Shown here: positions 41,093 through 49,019 of the stretch, in pieces
Layout: each line of letters opens with the position of its first letter
Numbering within the stretch: the first letter of the stretch is position 1
NCBI GenBank assembly: GCA_949288145.1
Contig: CASEJD010000056.1
Coordinates: 1 to 50,574 of the forward strand
Origin: an uncultured Coriobacteriia bacterium
Lineage (GTDB): Bacteria > Actinomycetota > Coriobacteriia > Coriobacteriales > Eggerthellaceae
Length of the DNA: 50,574 nt
Reading direction: 5' to 3'
Made by a program: the position numbers and the translations under genes
Notes under the pieces: generated by a model
What the model was told of the DNA's origin: nothing
Database searches by the model: none
Seen by the model: the letters and a program-made list of their open reading frames with translations, nothing else

Positions 41093-41692
41093 ATGCACGT
41101 CACCGTGTACTGCGGGTCCAGCCCAAGCCGCAACCCGCACTTCGAGCTTGCAGCCCGCGAACTGGGCACATGGCTGGCATCCGCCGGACACGCGCTTGTC
41201 TACGGTGGCAGCTCCGTGGGGCTCATGGGCGTGATCTCGCGCACGGTCCTTGAAGCCGGCGGCACGGTGTACGGCGTGGAGCCGCGTTTCTTCATTGAAG
41301 CGGGCGTGGCGCAGCACGACCTGACCGAGCTCTACGTGGTGGAGACCATGAGCGAGCGCAAGGCGAAGATGATCGAGCTGGGCGACGCGTTCGTGGCGCT
41401 GCCGGGCGGCGTGGGCACGCTCGAAGAAATCTCCGAGATCTTCTCCCGTGTGCGTCTGGGATTCGAGCCGGCGGAATGCTACCTGTTGAACATCGATGGC
41501 TTCTACGACGAGCTGCGCCGCTTTCTGCTCACCATGCGCGACGAAGGTTTCCTGAGCGCGACGGACATCGAGCGCTTCCGTTTCCCCGAGAGTATCGACG
41601 AGCTTGCGGCCATGCTCGAAGAGCGCGAGCGCAACCCGCTGCAACCGCGCGCCACGGCGACGGAGCTCAGCCCGGACATCACGCGCAGCTAA
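41093..41692 (+). CDS. LOG-family nucleotide hydrolase
   Basis: This 199-residue LOG-family protein (lysine-decarboxylase-like Rossmann fold; cytokinin-activating phosphoribohydrolase) has VYGGSSVGLMG and the diagnostic PGGVGTLEE (the PGGxGTxxE motif) with MSERKAKMIEL ahead of it. In bacteria this family cleaves nucleoside monophosphates to base and ribose 5-phosphate. The ATG at 41093 has aaggag; an upstream ATG at 41012 lacks one. It stands alone on the plus strand. Confidence 0.9.
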   Translation: MHVTVYCGSSPSRNPHFELAARELGTWLASAGHALVYGGSSVGLMGVISRTVLEAGGTVYGVEPRFFIEAGVAQHDLTELYVVETMSERKAKMIELGDAFVALPGGVGTLEEISEIFSRVRLGFEPAECYLLNIDGFYDELRRFLLTMRDEGFLSATDIERFRFPESIDELAAMLEERERNPLQPRATATELSPDITRS

Positions 41693-41785
41693 GCCCGCGC
41701 ATCGCTCAACCAGCGCACGCCAGCTCCGTCCAGCACGCGCCTTTTCGCCCGCTGCGCGCGTATTGCCAGCCAAGCGCCCTAGCGC

Positions 41786-42385
41786 TCACCCGCGCACGAA
41801 CGCGAGCTTGTCAATGAGCTTGCGATAGATACGGTCGCGAATCCACGGCTCCGTGGACAGGCGGACAGCGTCTTCCAGCGGCACCCAGCGCACGCCGCTG
41901 TTCTCGTCGGGCTTCACGCGCACCGCATCCGCCGGGTCCGCCACGGCCAGGTACGTGACGTTCAGATGCAGGTGCGAGCTCACGTACGCGCCGTGCTTCT
42001 CGTGCCCGTCCACCGTGAGCACTTCGAGCGAGTACACCGGCCCCGGTTGCCCGCTCCCACACGATACCAGGCGCCCGCGCACGCCCGTCTCTTCCTCCAG
42101 CTCGCGCAGCGCCACGGCAGCCAGGTCGAACTCGCCGTCCGCATGCCCGCCAATCCAGCTCCATGAATCGTAGATGTTGTGATAGACGAGCAGCGTCTGC
42201 TCGAACGCCGGATCGACCGTCCAGATCGAGCACGCCAAGTGCGCCTGCGCCGACCGTTCGGCAACATGCGGGTCCGTCTCAATCGCGCGAAGGATAACCT
42301 CCTTGTCGGCCGCCTCCTGCTCGTTGAACGGCCGAAACGCCGCAATATCCTCGTACAGCCTTCGCGCATCCTCGCACAACTCCAC
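41786..42385 (-). CDS. Nudix hydrolase
   Basis: This 199-residue Nudix enzyme has the Nudix box GGHADGEFDLAAVALRELEE followed by ETGVRG (GX5EX7REUXEEXGU), the pyrophosphatase metal site, at about residues 82-108. The remainder fits an IDI/phosphatase-like subgroup with HLHLNVTYLAV and DENSGVRWVPLED. The preferred start is GTG 42385 with aaggaggg; the open frame continues upstream into hipA but has no other signal. It lies 43 bases after the hipA stop and may be co-transcribed with hipBA. Substrate unknown. Confidence 0.83.
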   Translation of the reverse strand: MELCEDARRLYEDIAAFRPFNEQEAADKEVILRAIETDPHVAERSAQAHLACSIWTVDPAFEQTLLVYHNIYDSWSWIGGHADGEFDLAAVALRELEEETGVRGRLVSCGSGQPGPVYSLEVLTVDGHEKHGAYVSSHLHLNVTYLAVADPADAVRVKPDENSGVRWVPLEDAVRLSTEPWIRDRIYRKLIDKLAFVRG

Positions 42386-42428
42386 AACGCCCTCCTTCGC
42401 AATCAAACTCGCCGTCGTCGGCCGCTCG

Positions 42429-43586
42429 TCACAATTCGTCCAGCAGACCTTCCTTTTGCACGCAATCATGAATATCAATCGCAACGCTTCGCGCGCAGGA
42501 TACACTGAGTCCAGCCTTATCTCCGACCCCAATGATGTCCTGGAGCGTGATCTCGCGGCCTTTTCCGTTAACCGTGGTCGCTCGCTCGCCATACAAACCC
42601 GGATTGCACGTCAAATCGTATGCCGGCGAAAGGCTCCATTTCGATTTCCGCTCGTCATAGAGATACGAGAAGTTCTTCGAATGATCATCGCGATTGCCGA
42701 TGAAAACGTTAAAGCACATCAGCCGGTAGAGCTGCTCCATGTCCTCAGCGCTCTGCGTCATGCGCAACGTCAGCCGCATAAGCGTCTCGTAGTCGAGGTT
42801 CGGCATGCGATGCGACGTCTCCAAAAGCGCTCCTGCCGAGACCATATGAATTTTCCGCTGCCCACCCGTACCGTTTTCACGGTCGAAGCGTTTGACGCCA
42901 AAGTACCCGTCGCATCGCTTCGAAGGAAAGAGCCGCGTTTCGGGGACGCATATGCCGCATGCGCGGGCTGCTTGCATGATGTGGTATTCATCCCTGCCAA
43001 TCGATGGCGGGTCGACTGATGACGCGAACTTGACAATCCATTCTTCCCCTTCAATGGTCGTGAGGATTTTCGGACGCGCTCCGCCGGACGAGCCTCCAAG
43101 CGCGAACAGCGTGTCCAGATCGTCGGACGCATCGGTCTTGAGAACGCGCGCGCACTCTTCTGCTATCTCGTCGAAATCAACCCCGCCAACCGACACAGGA
43201 AGCGTTGTCTGCGGCCTGTATTCGAGCGCGCCCATGCCGCTCGAACCAACGATTGACAGCCGTTCGAGCGGACCGATTGAAGACGGGCTCACGCCATGGC
43301 GCGCAAGCGTTCGATCGACCAAGAGTCTGCCCCAACCATCGGGCAAGCTATCGTCAAACACGCCAAAAACGCCATCGAGCGGATGGGGCTTCGCCACGAA
43401 GACCCGCTGTTCGAGCGGAAGGCTCAGCGGACTAATGCTGAACCCGTCACGCAGCCATTCCCGGGAGTACTCAAAGGCAAGCACACCCCCACTGGCGACA
43501 GCCACCGTTCCCACAACGCGACCGTGCATGAGAACGCGCACTCGTGCAAACGACCTCGGAAAAAGCGGTTGACTTAACGGTGCCAT
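42429..43586 (-). CDS. hipA: HipA-family serine/threonine kinase toxin
   Basis: This 385-residue HipA-like kinase is the toxin of a type II toxin-antitoxin pair; family members phosphorylate aminoacyl-tRNA synthetases and slow growth. The N-terminal subdomain has LPDGWGRLLVDRTL, and ALGGSSGGARPKILT forms the P-loop-like region. FIGNRDDHSKNFSYLYD is the catalytic loop and LSPAYDLTCNPG the metal-binding DxD-like loop. The ATG at 43586 follows aaggagggg; a longer open frame reaches 43655 but overlaps that signal. It lies 40 bases downstream of its antitoxin gene. Confidence 0.9.
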   Translation of the reverse strand: MAPLSQPLFPRSFARVRVLMHGRVVGTVAVASGGVLAFEYSREWLRDGFSISPLSLPLEQRVFVAKPHPLDGVFGVFDDSLPDGWGRLLVDRTLARHGVSPSSIGPLERLSIVGSSGMGALEYRPQTTLPVSVGGVDFDEIAEECARVLKTDASDDLDTLFALGGSSGGARPKILTTIEGEEWIVKFASSVDPPSIGRDEYHIMQAARACGICVPETRLFPSKRCDGYFGVKRFDRENGTGGQRKIHMVSAGALLETSHRMPNLDYETLMRLTLRMTQSAEDMEQLYRLMCFNVFIGNRDDHSKNFSYLYDERKSKWSLSPAYDLTCNPGLYGERATTVNGKGREITLQDIIGVGDKAGLSVSCARSVAIDIHDCVQKEGLLDEL

Positions 43587-43626
43587 GGCCCCTCCTTGCG
43601 CACCACCTCTGCTAAGCATGGCGTCC

Positions 43627-43920
43627 TTATCCGCGCGAGCATGCCCTTTCCGCAATAACGTCCTCTATGGAGGCGTACGATTTCTTGGAAAACAGTTCGG
43701 CAAAATCGTCCTCGCACCCAAGGGCGAACGCCACCTTCACAAGCGAGGCAAGCGAAATCTGATGCTCCCTCTCGAAGCGCTTAATCGACCCAAGGCTGAC
43801 GCCGGACCTCTCAGCAAGAAGAGCTTGAGAAATCCCTTGCTCCTTACGACGACGCCTCGCCCGAGAGGCAATCCCCTCAAGCACTTCTCCGGGCAATTGT
43901 TGATCAAGTAGCGTAAACAT
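43627..43920 (-). CDS. hipB: HipB-like XRE-family antitoxin
   Basis: This 97-residue DNA-binding protein has a helix-turn-helix at about 19-70 (RARRRRKEQGISQALLAERS then GVSLGSIKRFEREHQIS). It would neutralise HipA and repress its own operon. The ATG at 43920 has no clear Shine-Dalgarno, unlike its neighbours. AT-rich direct and inverted repeats directly upstream (43921-43981) are candidate operators. It forms hipBA with the next gene. Confidence 0.86.
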   Translation of the reverse strand: MFTLLDQQLPGEVLEGIASRARRRRKEQGISQALLAERSGVSLGSIKRFEREHQISLASLVKVAFALGCEDDFAELFSKKSYASIEDVIAERACSRG

Positions 43921-43981
43921 AGCTCATATATTATCTAATATATCCCGATATTACGAGTTTTAGCTCATATATAAGCTAAAA
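43921..43981. promoter_or_regulatory. hipB promoter/operator region
   Basis: This AT-rich stretch (unlike its GC-rich surroundings) carries agctcatata twice (43921-43930, 43962-43971) and the perfect 8-bp inverted repeat ttttagct / agctaaaa (43958-43981). Such paired palindromes are typical of HipB autoregulation. The inverted repeat overlaps the stop codon of the phosphoesterase gene. Confidence 0.55.
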
Positions 43982-44665
43982 CTTCAACGGCACGACACGT
44001 TCGTACAGGGCGCTGAAGCTGTCTTCGTAATCGCGGTCGACGTGGTAGTGGCCGAAGAACCAGCGCTTGAACGACACGGTCTCGCGCACATGCTCAAGGT
44101 AGTCCGTCAGACGGTCGGTGTCGAACGTCGGGTCGATGCGGCCTTGCACGAGCGTGGGCGCGCAGTGCGTCACCACTACGTCCACCGTGCGCCCGCACGC
44201 ATCGAGCGCCGCCTCCGCCTGGCGCAGCTCTTCATCTGACGGCATCTCACGCGGCCACCATGACACGCCCTCTTTGCGCCAGGGCATGTCGTGCGAGCTC
44301 GCGCCGCCCAGCGTGAACAGGAGCACGCCCTCCAGCTCGTACACCTGCGAACGCATGAGGTGGTAAACCTTCTCGTGGACGGGATGGACCAGGCCGCCAT
44401 TCCACTCCTCCACCGGATACGCGTCCAGGCGGTCGAAGTTCTCATGGTTGCCGTCCACGAACAGCGTCGTCCACGGCTTTTTCGCCAGCCAGCGCAGCCA
44501 GTAGCGCTCCTCGGAGTTCTGGCGCTTGTTCCACACAAGCCCGAAATCCCCGCACACGATAAGGTAGTCGCCCTCGTGCGGCGCGATGGCCTGATCCGTC
44601 AGGCCGCGCGTAGCCAGCTTGCGGATGTCGTAGTTCCCGTGGATGTCTCCAGTCAGGTAGATCAC
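43976..44665 (-). CDS. Metallophosphoesterase
   Basis: This 229-residue calcineurin-like phosphoesterase has dimetal motifs in order: TGDIHGNYD (D-x-H), VCGDFGLVW (GD), DGNHENFD (GNH[ED]), VTHCAP (H) and FFGHYHVD (GHxH). Substrate not known. The start is GTG 44665, three bases after the adenine deaminase stop, with gggggag inside that gene, so the two are co-translated. It ends in the hipB upstream region. Confidence 0.88.
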   Translation of the reverse strand: MIYLTGDIHGNYDIRKLATRGLTDQAIAPHEGDYLIVCGDFGLVWNKRQNSEERYWLRWLAKKPWTTLFVDGNHENFDRLDAYPVEEWNGGLVHPVHEKVYHLMRSQVYELEGVLLFTLGGASSHDMPWRKEGVSWWPREMPSDEELRQAEAALDACGRTVDVVVTHCAPTLVQGRIDPTFDTDRLTDYLEHVRETVSFKRWFFGHYHVDRDYEDSFSALYERVVPLKF

Positions 44666-44668
44666 GCG

Positions 44669-46483
44669 CTACTCCCCCACCAGAAGCGGCGCGAACCGGA
44701 ACGTCGTGCAGTCCACCAGGCCGCGGTCCGTCAGGCACAGCTCGGGCAGGCGGGCCAGCGGGATGAACGCCATCGTCATGAAGGGCGCCGGGATGGCGCA
44801 GCCCAGCTCATGCCACGCGCGCTCGAGCTCGTGGACGGCGCAACTTGCCTCCTCCGCCGCCACGTCCGCCATGATGCCGGCGATAGGCAGTTCCACGAGG
44901 GCGAGCACCTCTCCGTCGGCCATGACCACCTGGCCGCCGCCGCACGCGATGAGCGCGTTCGCCGCCAGCGCCATGTCCTCGTCGTTCGTGCCCACCACGA
45001 ACAGGTTGTGCGCGTCGTGCGCCACGGTGGACGCCATGGCGCCGCGCTGGATGCCGAAGCCCCTCACGAACCCGCAGCCAACCTGACCCGTCGCCCGATG
45101 GCGCTCGAACACGAACGCCTTGAGCACGTCGTGCGCCGGGTCGGCCTGGATGGCGCCGTCGCGCACCTCGACCTCGACATGGGCTTCTTTCGTGCTGATG
45201 CTGCCAGGCGCCACTTCAATGGCGCGCACGGTCACGCGGCCGTCGCGCGCCTGCACGTCATCAGGCAGCGGCACCGTGAACGACGCGGGGGTCACCTCAC
45301 CGCGCACGTGCACCGAGCGAACCGCCCATTCCGGATACGCGAACGCCTCGAGCCGAAACGTCGGCACGCCCTCTTCCGCAACCACCACGCCGTCAATCAT
45401 GACGCGCAGGACGCGGAAGTCGCGCAAATCCTCCAGGAACACAATGTCGGCGCATTTGCCCGGTGCGATCGAGCCTAGCTCATGGTCCATCTGGAAGCAC
45501 TGCGCGGTATTAATGGTGACCATCTGCACGGCGGTGACCGGGTCGATGCCACAGCGCACTGCCTCGCGCAGGACGCGGTCCATATGCCCATCCTCCACCA
45601 GCTCGTGCGGGTGTACGTCGTCGGTCACCAGGCAGGCGAACCGGGTGTCCACCGCGCCCGACGTCACTGCCGCAGCGAGCTGCGGCAGGTCGCGCCCGGC
45701 AGAGCTGAAACGAAGCTGCGTGTACAAGCCCAGGCGCATCTTCGCAAGCGCCTCCTCGGCGCGCGTGGACTCACGGCAGCAGCGAACGCCCGACGCCACA
45801 TAGGCGTTCAGGCCGCGATCCACATCGGGTGAGGCGTAATGCCCGGTGACGACCTTGCCGGCCTTGAGCGTCTCGGCCATTTCGGCATGCGGCTGCTCGG
45901 CGCCGTTCACGACGCCTACGAAGTTCATCATCTCGCCCAAGCCCACAACGGTATCCCACGCCATGGTCTCGGCGATGTCCTCCGGACCAATGACAGCGCC
46001 CGTGTCCTCGAAGCCAGGAACCGCCGGCACGCACGAGGGCGTGGTCACCATGGCTTTGAGCGGCGTGCGCCGCGCGTCCTCCAGCATGGCCCGCACGCCT
46101 TCGAGCCCGAGCACGTTGCACACCTCGTGCGGATCCCAGTAGATGCCCGTTGTGCCATGCGGCACAACGGCACGCGCGAACTCGCCCGCGCCGACCATGG
46201 AGGACTCCGCATGCACGTGGCCGTCCAGGAAGCCCGGCGCGATGTAGCAGCCCCGCGCGTCGACGACCTGCGTGTCCGGCCCAATGCACTGATCCGCATG
46301 CCCAACGTACGCGATACGCCCCTCCGCGATGGCGACGTCCGCGCCGTCCTGCACCTCAGCAGTGCACACGTTCACCAGGCGCGCGCCCTTCACCACGACG
46401 TCTGCCGGACGGCGCCCGTGCGCCACGTCCGCCAGCGCCCGCGCGCATTCCCAGAGCGGCTTCTTGCAGAACGCGTTGAACAT
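44669..46483 (-). CDS. ade: Adenine deaminase
   Basis: This 604-residue amidohydrolase-fold adenine deaminase turns adenine into hypoxanthine. The metal site is GFLDGHVHAESSM (H-x-H at about 88-90), preceded by the small beta-domain at the N-terminus (VVVKGARLVNVCTAEVQDGA). Later family marks are TDDVHPHEL, SIAPGKCADIV and the C-terminal GFGIQRGAMASTVAHDAHNL. The length fits AdeC/YerA types. The ATG at 46483 follows gaaaggg. With xpt and the NCS2 permease it forms a purine-salvage neighbourhood. Confidence 0.93.
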   Translation of the reverse strand: MFNAFCKKPLWECARALADVAHGRRPADVVVKGARLVNVCTAEVQDGADVAIAEGRIAYVGHADQCIGPDTQVVDARGCYIAPGFLDGHVHAESSMVGAGEFARAVVPHGTTGIYWDPHEVCNVLGLEGVRAMLEDARRTPLKAMVTTPSCVPAVPGFEDTGAVIGPEDIAETMAWDTVVGLGEMMNFVGVVNGAEQPHAEMAETLKAGKVVTGHYASPDVDRGLNAYVASGVRCCRESTRAEEALAKMRLGLYTQLRFSSAGRDLPQLAAAVTSGAVDTRFACLVTDDVHPHELVEDGHMDRVLREAVRCGIDPVTAVQMVTINTAQCFQMDHELGSIAPGKCADIVFLEDLRDFRVLRVMIDGVVVAEEGVPTFRLEAFAYPEWAVRSVHVRGEVTPASFTVPLPDDVQARDGRVTVRAIEVAPGSISTKEAHVEVEVRDGAIQADPAHDVLKAFVFERHRATGQVGCGFVRGFGIQRGAMASTVAHDAHNLFVVGTNDEDMALAANALIACGGGQVVMADGEVLALVELPIAGIMADVAAEEASCAVHELERAWHELGCAIPAPFMTMAFIPLARLPELCLTDRGLVDCTTFRFAPLLVGE

Positions 46484-46511
46484 GGAAGGGCCCTTTCTCG
46501 CGAGAACGACG

Positions 46512-46680
46512 CTACCGGCCCAGTTCGACCTCGCCGTACACGATACCGTGTTCCCGTTCTATCAGCGAGAACAGCTCTTCGCAATCGAGCACCGGAATAA
46601 ACGACCGCTCAAAATCCCCCTTGTTCCGCGTGACGATAGCATCCGCCTTGAGCTTGAGCGCCGACTGGTGCACGCACGCA
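46512..46680 (-). pseudogene. C-terminal remnant of PIN-domain toxin
   Basis: The minus-strand frame ending at 46512 reads CVHQSALKLKADAIVTRNKG and then DFERSFIPVLDCEEL before its end. This matches the last third of PIN-domain ribonucleases (acidic D in ADAIVTRNKGDF; then IPV...eeL). The N-terminal catalytic part is absent; upstream, the frame enters the terminator of the permease gene and low-quality sequence. It is a truncated, inactive gene. Confidence 0.7.
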
Positions 46681-46681
46681 A

Positions 46682-46715
46682 AATCGCCCCTCACGGCAGT
46701 GCCGGGAGGGGCGAT
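46682..46715 (-). terminator. Terminator of xanthine permease gene
   Basis: A 10-bp stem, atcgcccctc / gaggggcgat, with a GC-rich inner part, is followed on the minus strand by tttt. It lies 47 bases after the permease stop. Confidence 0.85.
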
Positions 46716-46761
46716 GCGCGCCTGCGCGCTTAGCGGGCGGGATTCTTGCGATGTCGGGACG

Positions 46762-48168
46762 CTACTTCGCCTCGTCAGATGGCGATTGCGCTTCTGTGTC
46801 GCCCTCCTCCGGGGCGGACTCGACCACGAGCGGGCCTTCGACCGTCTTGTCATGCGGCAGCACGAGCGACAGCACGAGCGCCACCAGGAAGACAAGCGCC
46901 ACGCTGTTGCCCACGAACACGCTCTGCAGCAGCGCCGGGAAATGCACGAAGATGTCGCTCACCTGCGTGAAGCCCACGCCGATGGCCAGCGACAGCGCTG
47001 CGATGGTGATGTTGCGCTGCGAGAAGCCGGCGCTCGCAATCATCTGGAAGCCGGAGAGGATGATGCTGCCGAACATCATGATGGTGCAGCCGCCCAGCAC
47101 CGCGTCGGGCAGCGAGGCGAACAGCGCGCTCACCGCGGGCACGAGGCCGGCCAGCAGCATGACGCCCGCGCCGCAGGCGATGGCCTTGCGGTTGACGACC
47201 TTCGTCATGGCGATCAGGCCGATGTTCTGGGCGAAGGACGTGAGCGGCGTGCAGCCGAACACGCCAGAGAGCGCGCTCACGAAGCCGTCGGCCGCGATAG
47301 CGCCCTGGAACTCGCGCTCGGTGGGCTGGCGGCTGAAGCCGATGGAGGTCAGGGCCGCCGTGTCGCCGATGGTCTCCGCCGCGCTCACCAGGTACAGCAG
47401 CACCATGGAAATGATGGGCCCGGCATGGAACTCCGGCGCGAACGGCATGATGGACGGCAGCGAGAGGATGCTCAGGTTCTGGAAACCGCTGAAGTCCACC
47501 TTGCCCATGAACAGGGCCACGACATAGCCCACGACCAGGCCGAACAGGACGGCGAGCTGCTTGAGGCTGCCCTTCGCCAGGCCCTGGAACGCCAGGCACG
47601 CCACGAGCGAGATGGTGCCAAGCAGCAGGTTCTCCCACGAGCCGAAGTCCTCGGCGCCGCTGCCGCCGCCGAACGACTCGGCGCCCACGGACAAGAGCGA
47701 GAAGCCGATGGACGTGACGACCACCGCCGAGACGATGGGCGTGATGAAACGGCGCCAGTACTTCGCGAACAGGCCGAGCACGCCTTCGCACACGCCGCCT
47801 GCGATGATAGCGCCCACGGCGGCTCCGTAGCCGTACTGCGCGGCGATGGTGCACAGCACCGTGACGAACGTGAAGCTCACGCCCATGACGATGGGCAGGC
47901 GCGAGCCCACGCGCCACACCGGGAAGAGCTGGATGAACGTGCCGATGCCGGCGATGACCATGGCCGCCTGGATGACCATGGAGGTCTGTGCGGCGTCAAG
48001 TCCCGCGGCCGCCGCCACGATGGCGATGGGCGCCAGGTTCGCCACGAACATGGCCAGCACGTGCTGGATGCCGTACGGGAACGCCCGCGCCAGGGAGATT
48101 TTGCCGTCGAACGACCGCAGTTCGTGCAGCTCGTCCAGCACGGACGCTGCCGAGATGTTCTTTGCCAT
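46762..48168 (-). CDS. NCS2-family xanthine/uracil permease
   Basis: This 468-residue inner-membrane purine/pyrimidine permease of the NCS2 (UraA/XanQ) family has about 14 membrane segments. Family marks include FPYGIQHVLAMFVANLAPI (early), SAAETIGDTAAL (the substrate-site glutamate in TM8) and SFAQNIGLIAMTKVVNRK (TM10 region, QNxGxxxxT). The ATG at 48168 is chosen; gaagggg lies 12 bases upstream. Because it follows the xanthine phosphoribosyltransferase gene, the substrate is most likely xanthine. Confidence 0.9.
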   Translation of the reverse strand: MAKNISAASVLDELHELRSFDGKISLARAFPYGIQHVLAMFVANLAPIAIVAAAAGLDAAQTSMVIQAAMVIAGIGTFIQLFPVWRVGSRLPIVMGVSFTFVTVLCTIAAQYGYGAAVGAIIAGGVCEGVLGLFAKYWRRFITPIVSAVVVTSIGFSLLSVGAESFGGGSGAEDFGSWENLLLGTISLVACLAFQGLAKGSLKQLAVLFGLVVGYVVALFMGKVDFSGFQNLSILSLPSIMPFAPEFHAGPIISMVLLYLVSAAETIGDTAALTSIGFSRQPTEREFQGAIAADGFVSALSGVFGCTPLTSFAQNIGLIAMTKVVNRKAIACGAGVMLLAGLVPAVSALFASLPDAVLGGCTIMMFGSIILSGFQMIASAGFSQRNITIAALSLAIGVGFTQVSDIFVHFPALLQSVFVGNSVALVFLVALVLSLVLPHDKTVEGPLVVESAPEEGDTEAQSPSDEAK

Positions 48169-48257
48169 GCTTGCTGTCTGTCCCCTTCTTGCTCGTCGCG
48201 CCCTTCCGCGCGCGTCTTCAGCGCTTGCCCGCTCGGGCAGCGCGCACCATCCCGTAC

Positions 48258-48294
48258 ACCAAAAAAGCGCCCGCGGCACTGCCGCAGGGCGCTT
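48258..48294 (-). terminator. Terminator/attenuator between xpt and permease
   Basis: On the minus strand, aagcgccctgcggca pairs with the following tgccgcgggcgctt (one mismatch) and then a six-T tract follows, 12 bases after the xpt stop. It could end xpt or only reduce read-through into the permease gene. Confidence 0.8.
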
Positions 48295-48306
48295 TCGAAC
48301 GCTTGT

Positions 48307-48882
48307 TTAGCGGAAGACGATCTCGCCGGTCTCCGGGTCCATGGACTCCACGATAGCGAGCGACTGCAAGTCGTAGCCGCGCTCGCGCAGGCTGTCGCCG
48401 CCGTGCTGGAAGCCCTTCTCGATAGCGATGCCGATGCCCTCGACCACGGCGCCGGCGTGCTCGCAGACCTCGATGAGGCCGTTCATGGCGCAGCCGTTGG
48501 CCATGAAGTCGTCGATGAGCAGCACGTGCTCGCCTTCGCCGATGAACTTCTTCGACACGATGACGTCGAAGACCTTGCCGTGCGTGAAGCTCTGGATGCG
48601 CGTGCAGTACACGGTGCCGTCCAGGTTGATGCTCTGGCTCTTCTTGGCGAAGACGACCGGCACGTCGAAGACCGACGCGGCGATGGCAGCGATACCGATG
48701 CCCGACGCCTCGATGGTGAGGATCTTGTCGATCTGCTTGCCCGCGAACAGGCGCTGCCATTCTTCGGCCATGGCCATGAACAGCTTGACGTCCATCTGAT
48801 GGTTCAAGAACGCGTCAACTTTCAGCACGCTCTCGCTCTTCACGGTGCCGTCCGTGCGGATGCGATCCTCCAAAAGCTTCAT
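48307..48882 (-). CDS. xpt: Xanthine phosphoribosyltransferase
   Basis: This 191-residue enzyme makes XMP from xanthine and PRPP. The PRPP loop is [17 protein letters not shown] (about 121-137), and the N-terminal marks KLLEDRI and [13 protein letters not shown] match Xpt of Gram-positives. [12 protein letters not shown] lies in the middle. The length is normal. The ATG at 48882 has aggaagg. Although xpt-permease operons often have a purine riboswitch, the 130 bases upstream show no such fold. Confidence 0.94.
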   Translation of the reverse strand: MKLLEDRIRTDGTVKSESVLKVDAFLNHQMDVKLFMAMAEEWQRLFAGKQIDKILTIEASGIGIAAIAASVFDVPVVFAKKSQSINLDGTVYCTRIQSFTHGKVFDVIVSKKFIGEGEHVLLIDDFMANGCAMNGLIEVCEHAGAVVEGIGIAIEKGFQHGGDSLRERGYDLQSLAIVESMDPETGEIVFR

Positions 48883-49019
48883 GGCGACCTTCCTGCCCGT
48901 GCTCTCGCACGCTCCCCTGGCGCTGGCGACGGCCTGGCCGCCGTGCGCTCCGGACGGCCCCGCAGGCCCGCCCGGCGCTCCCGCGCCTTGTTGACGATTT
49001 CCTTACAGTGTAGCGAAAA

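Noticed and set aside
48883-49019. Possible purine riboswitch ahead of xpt
   Set aside because: No conserved junction or loop-loop motifs were seen; the stretch is GC-rich with simple stems.
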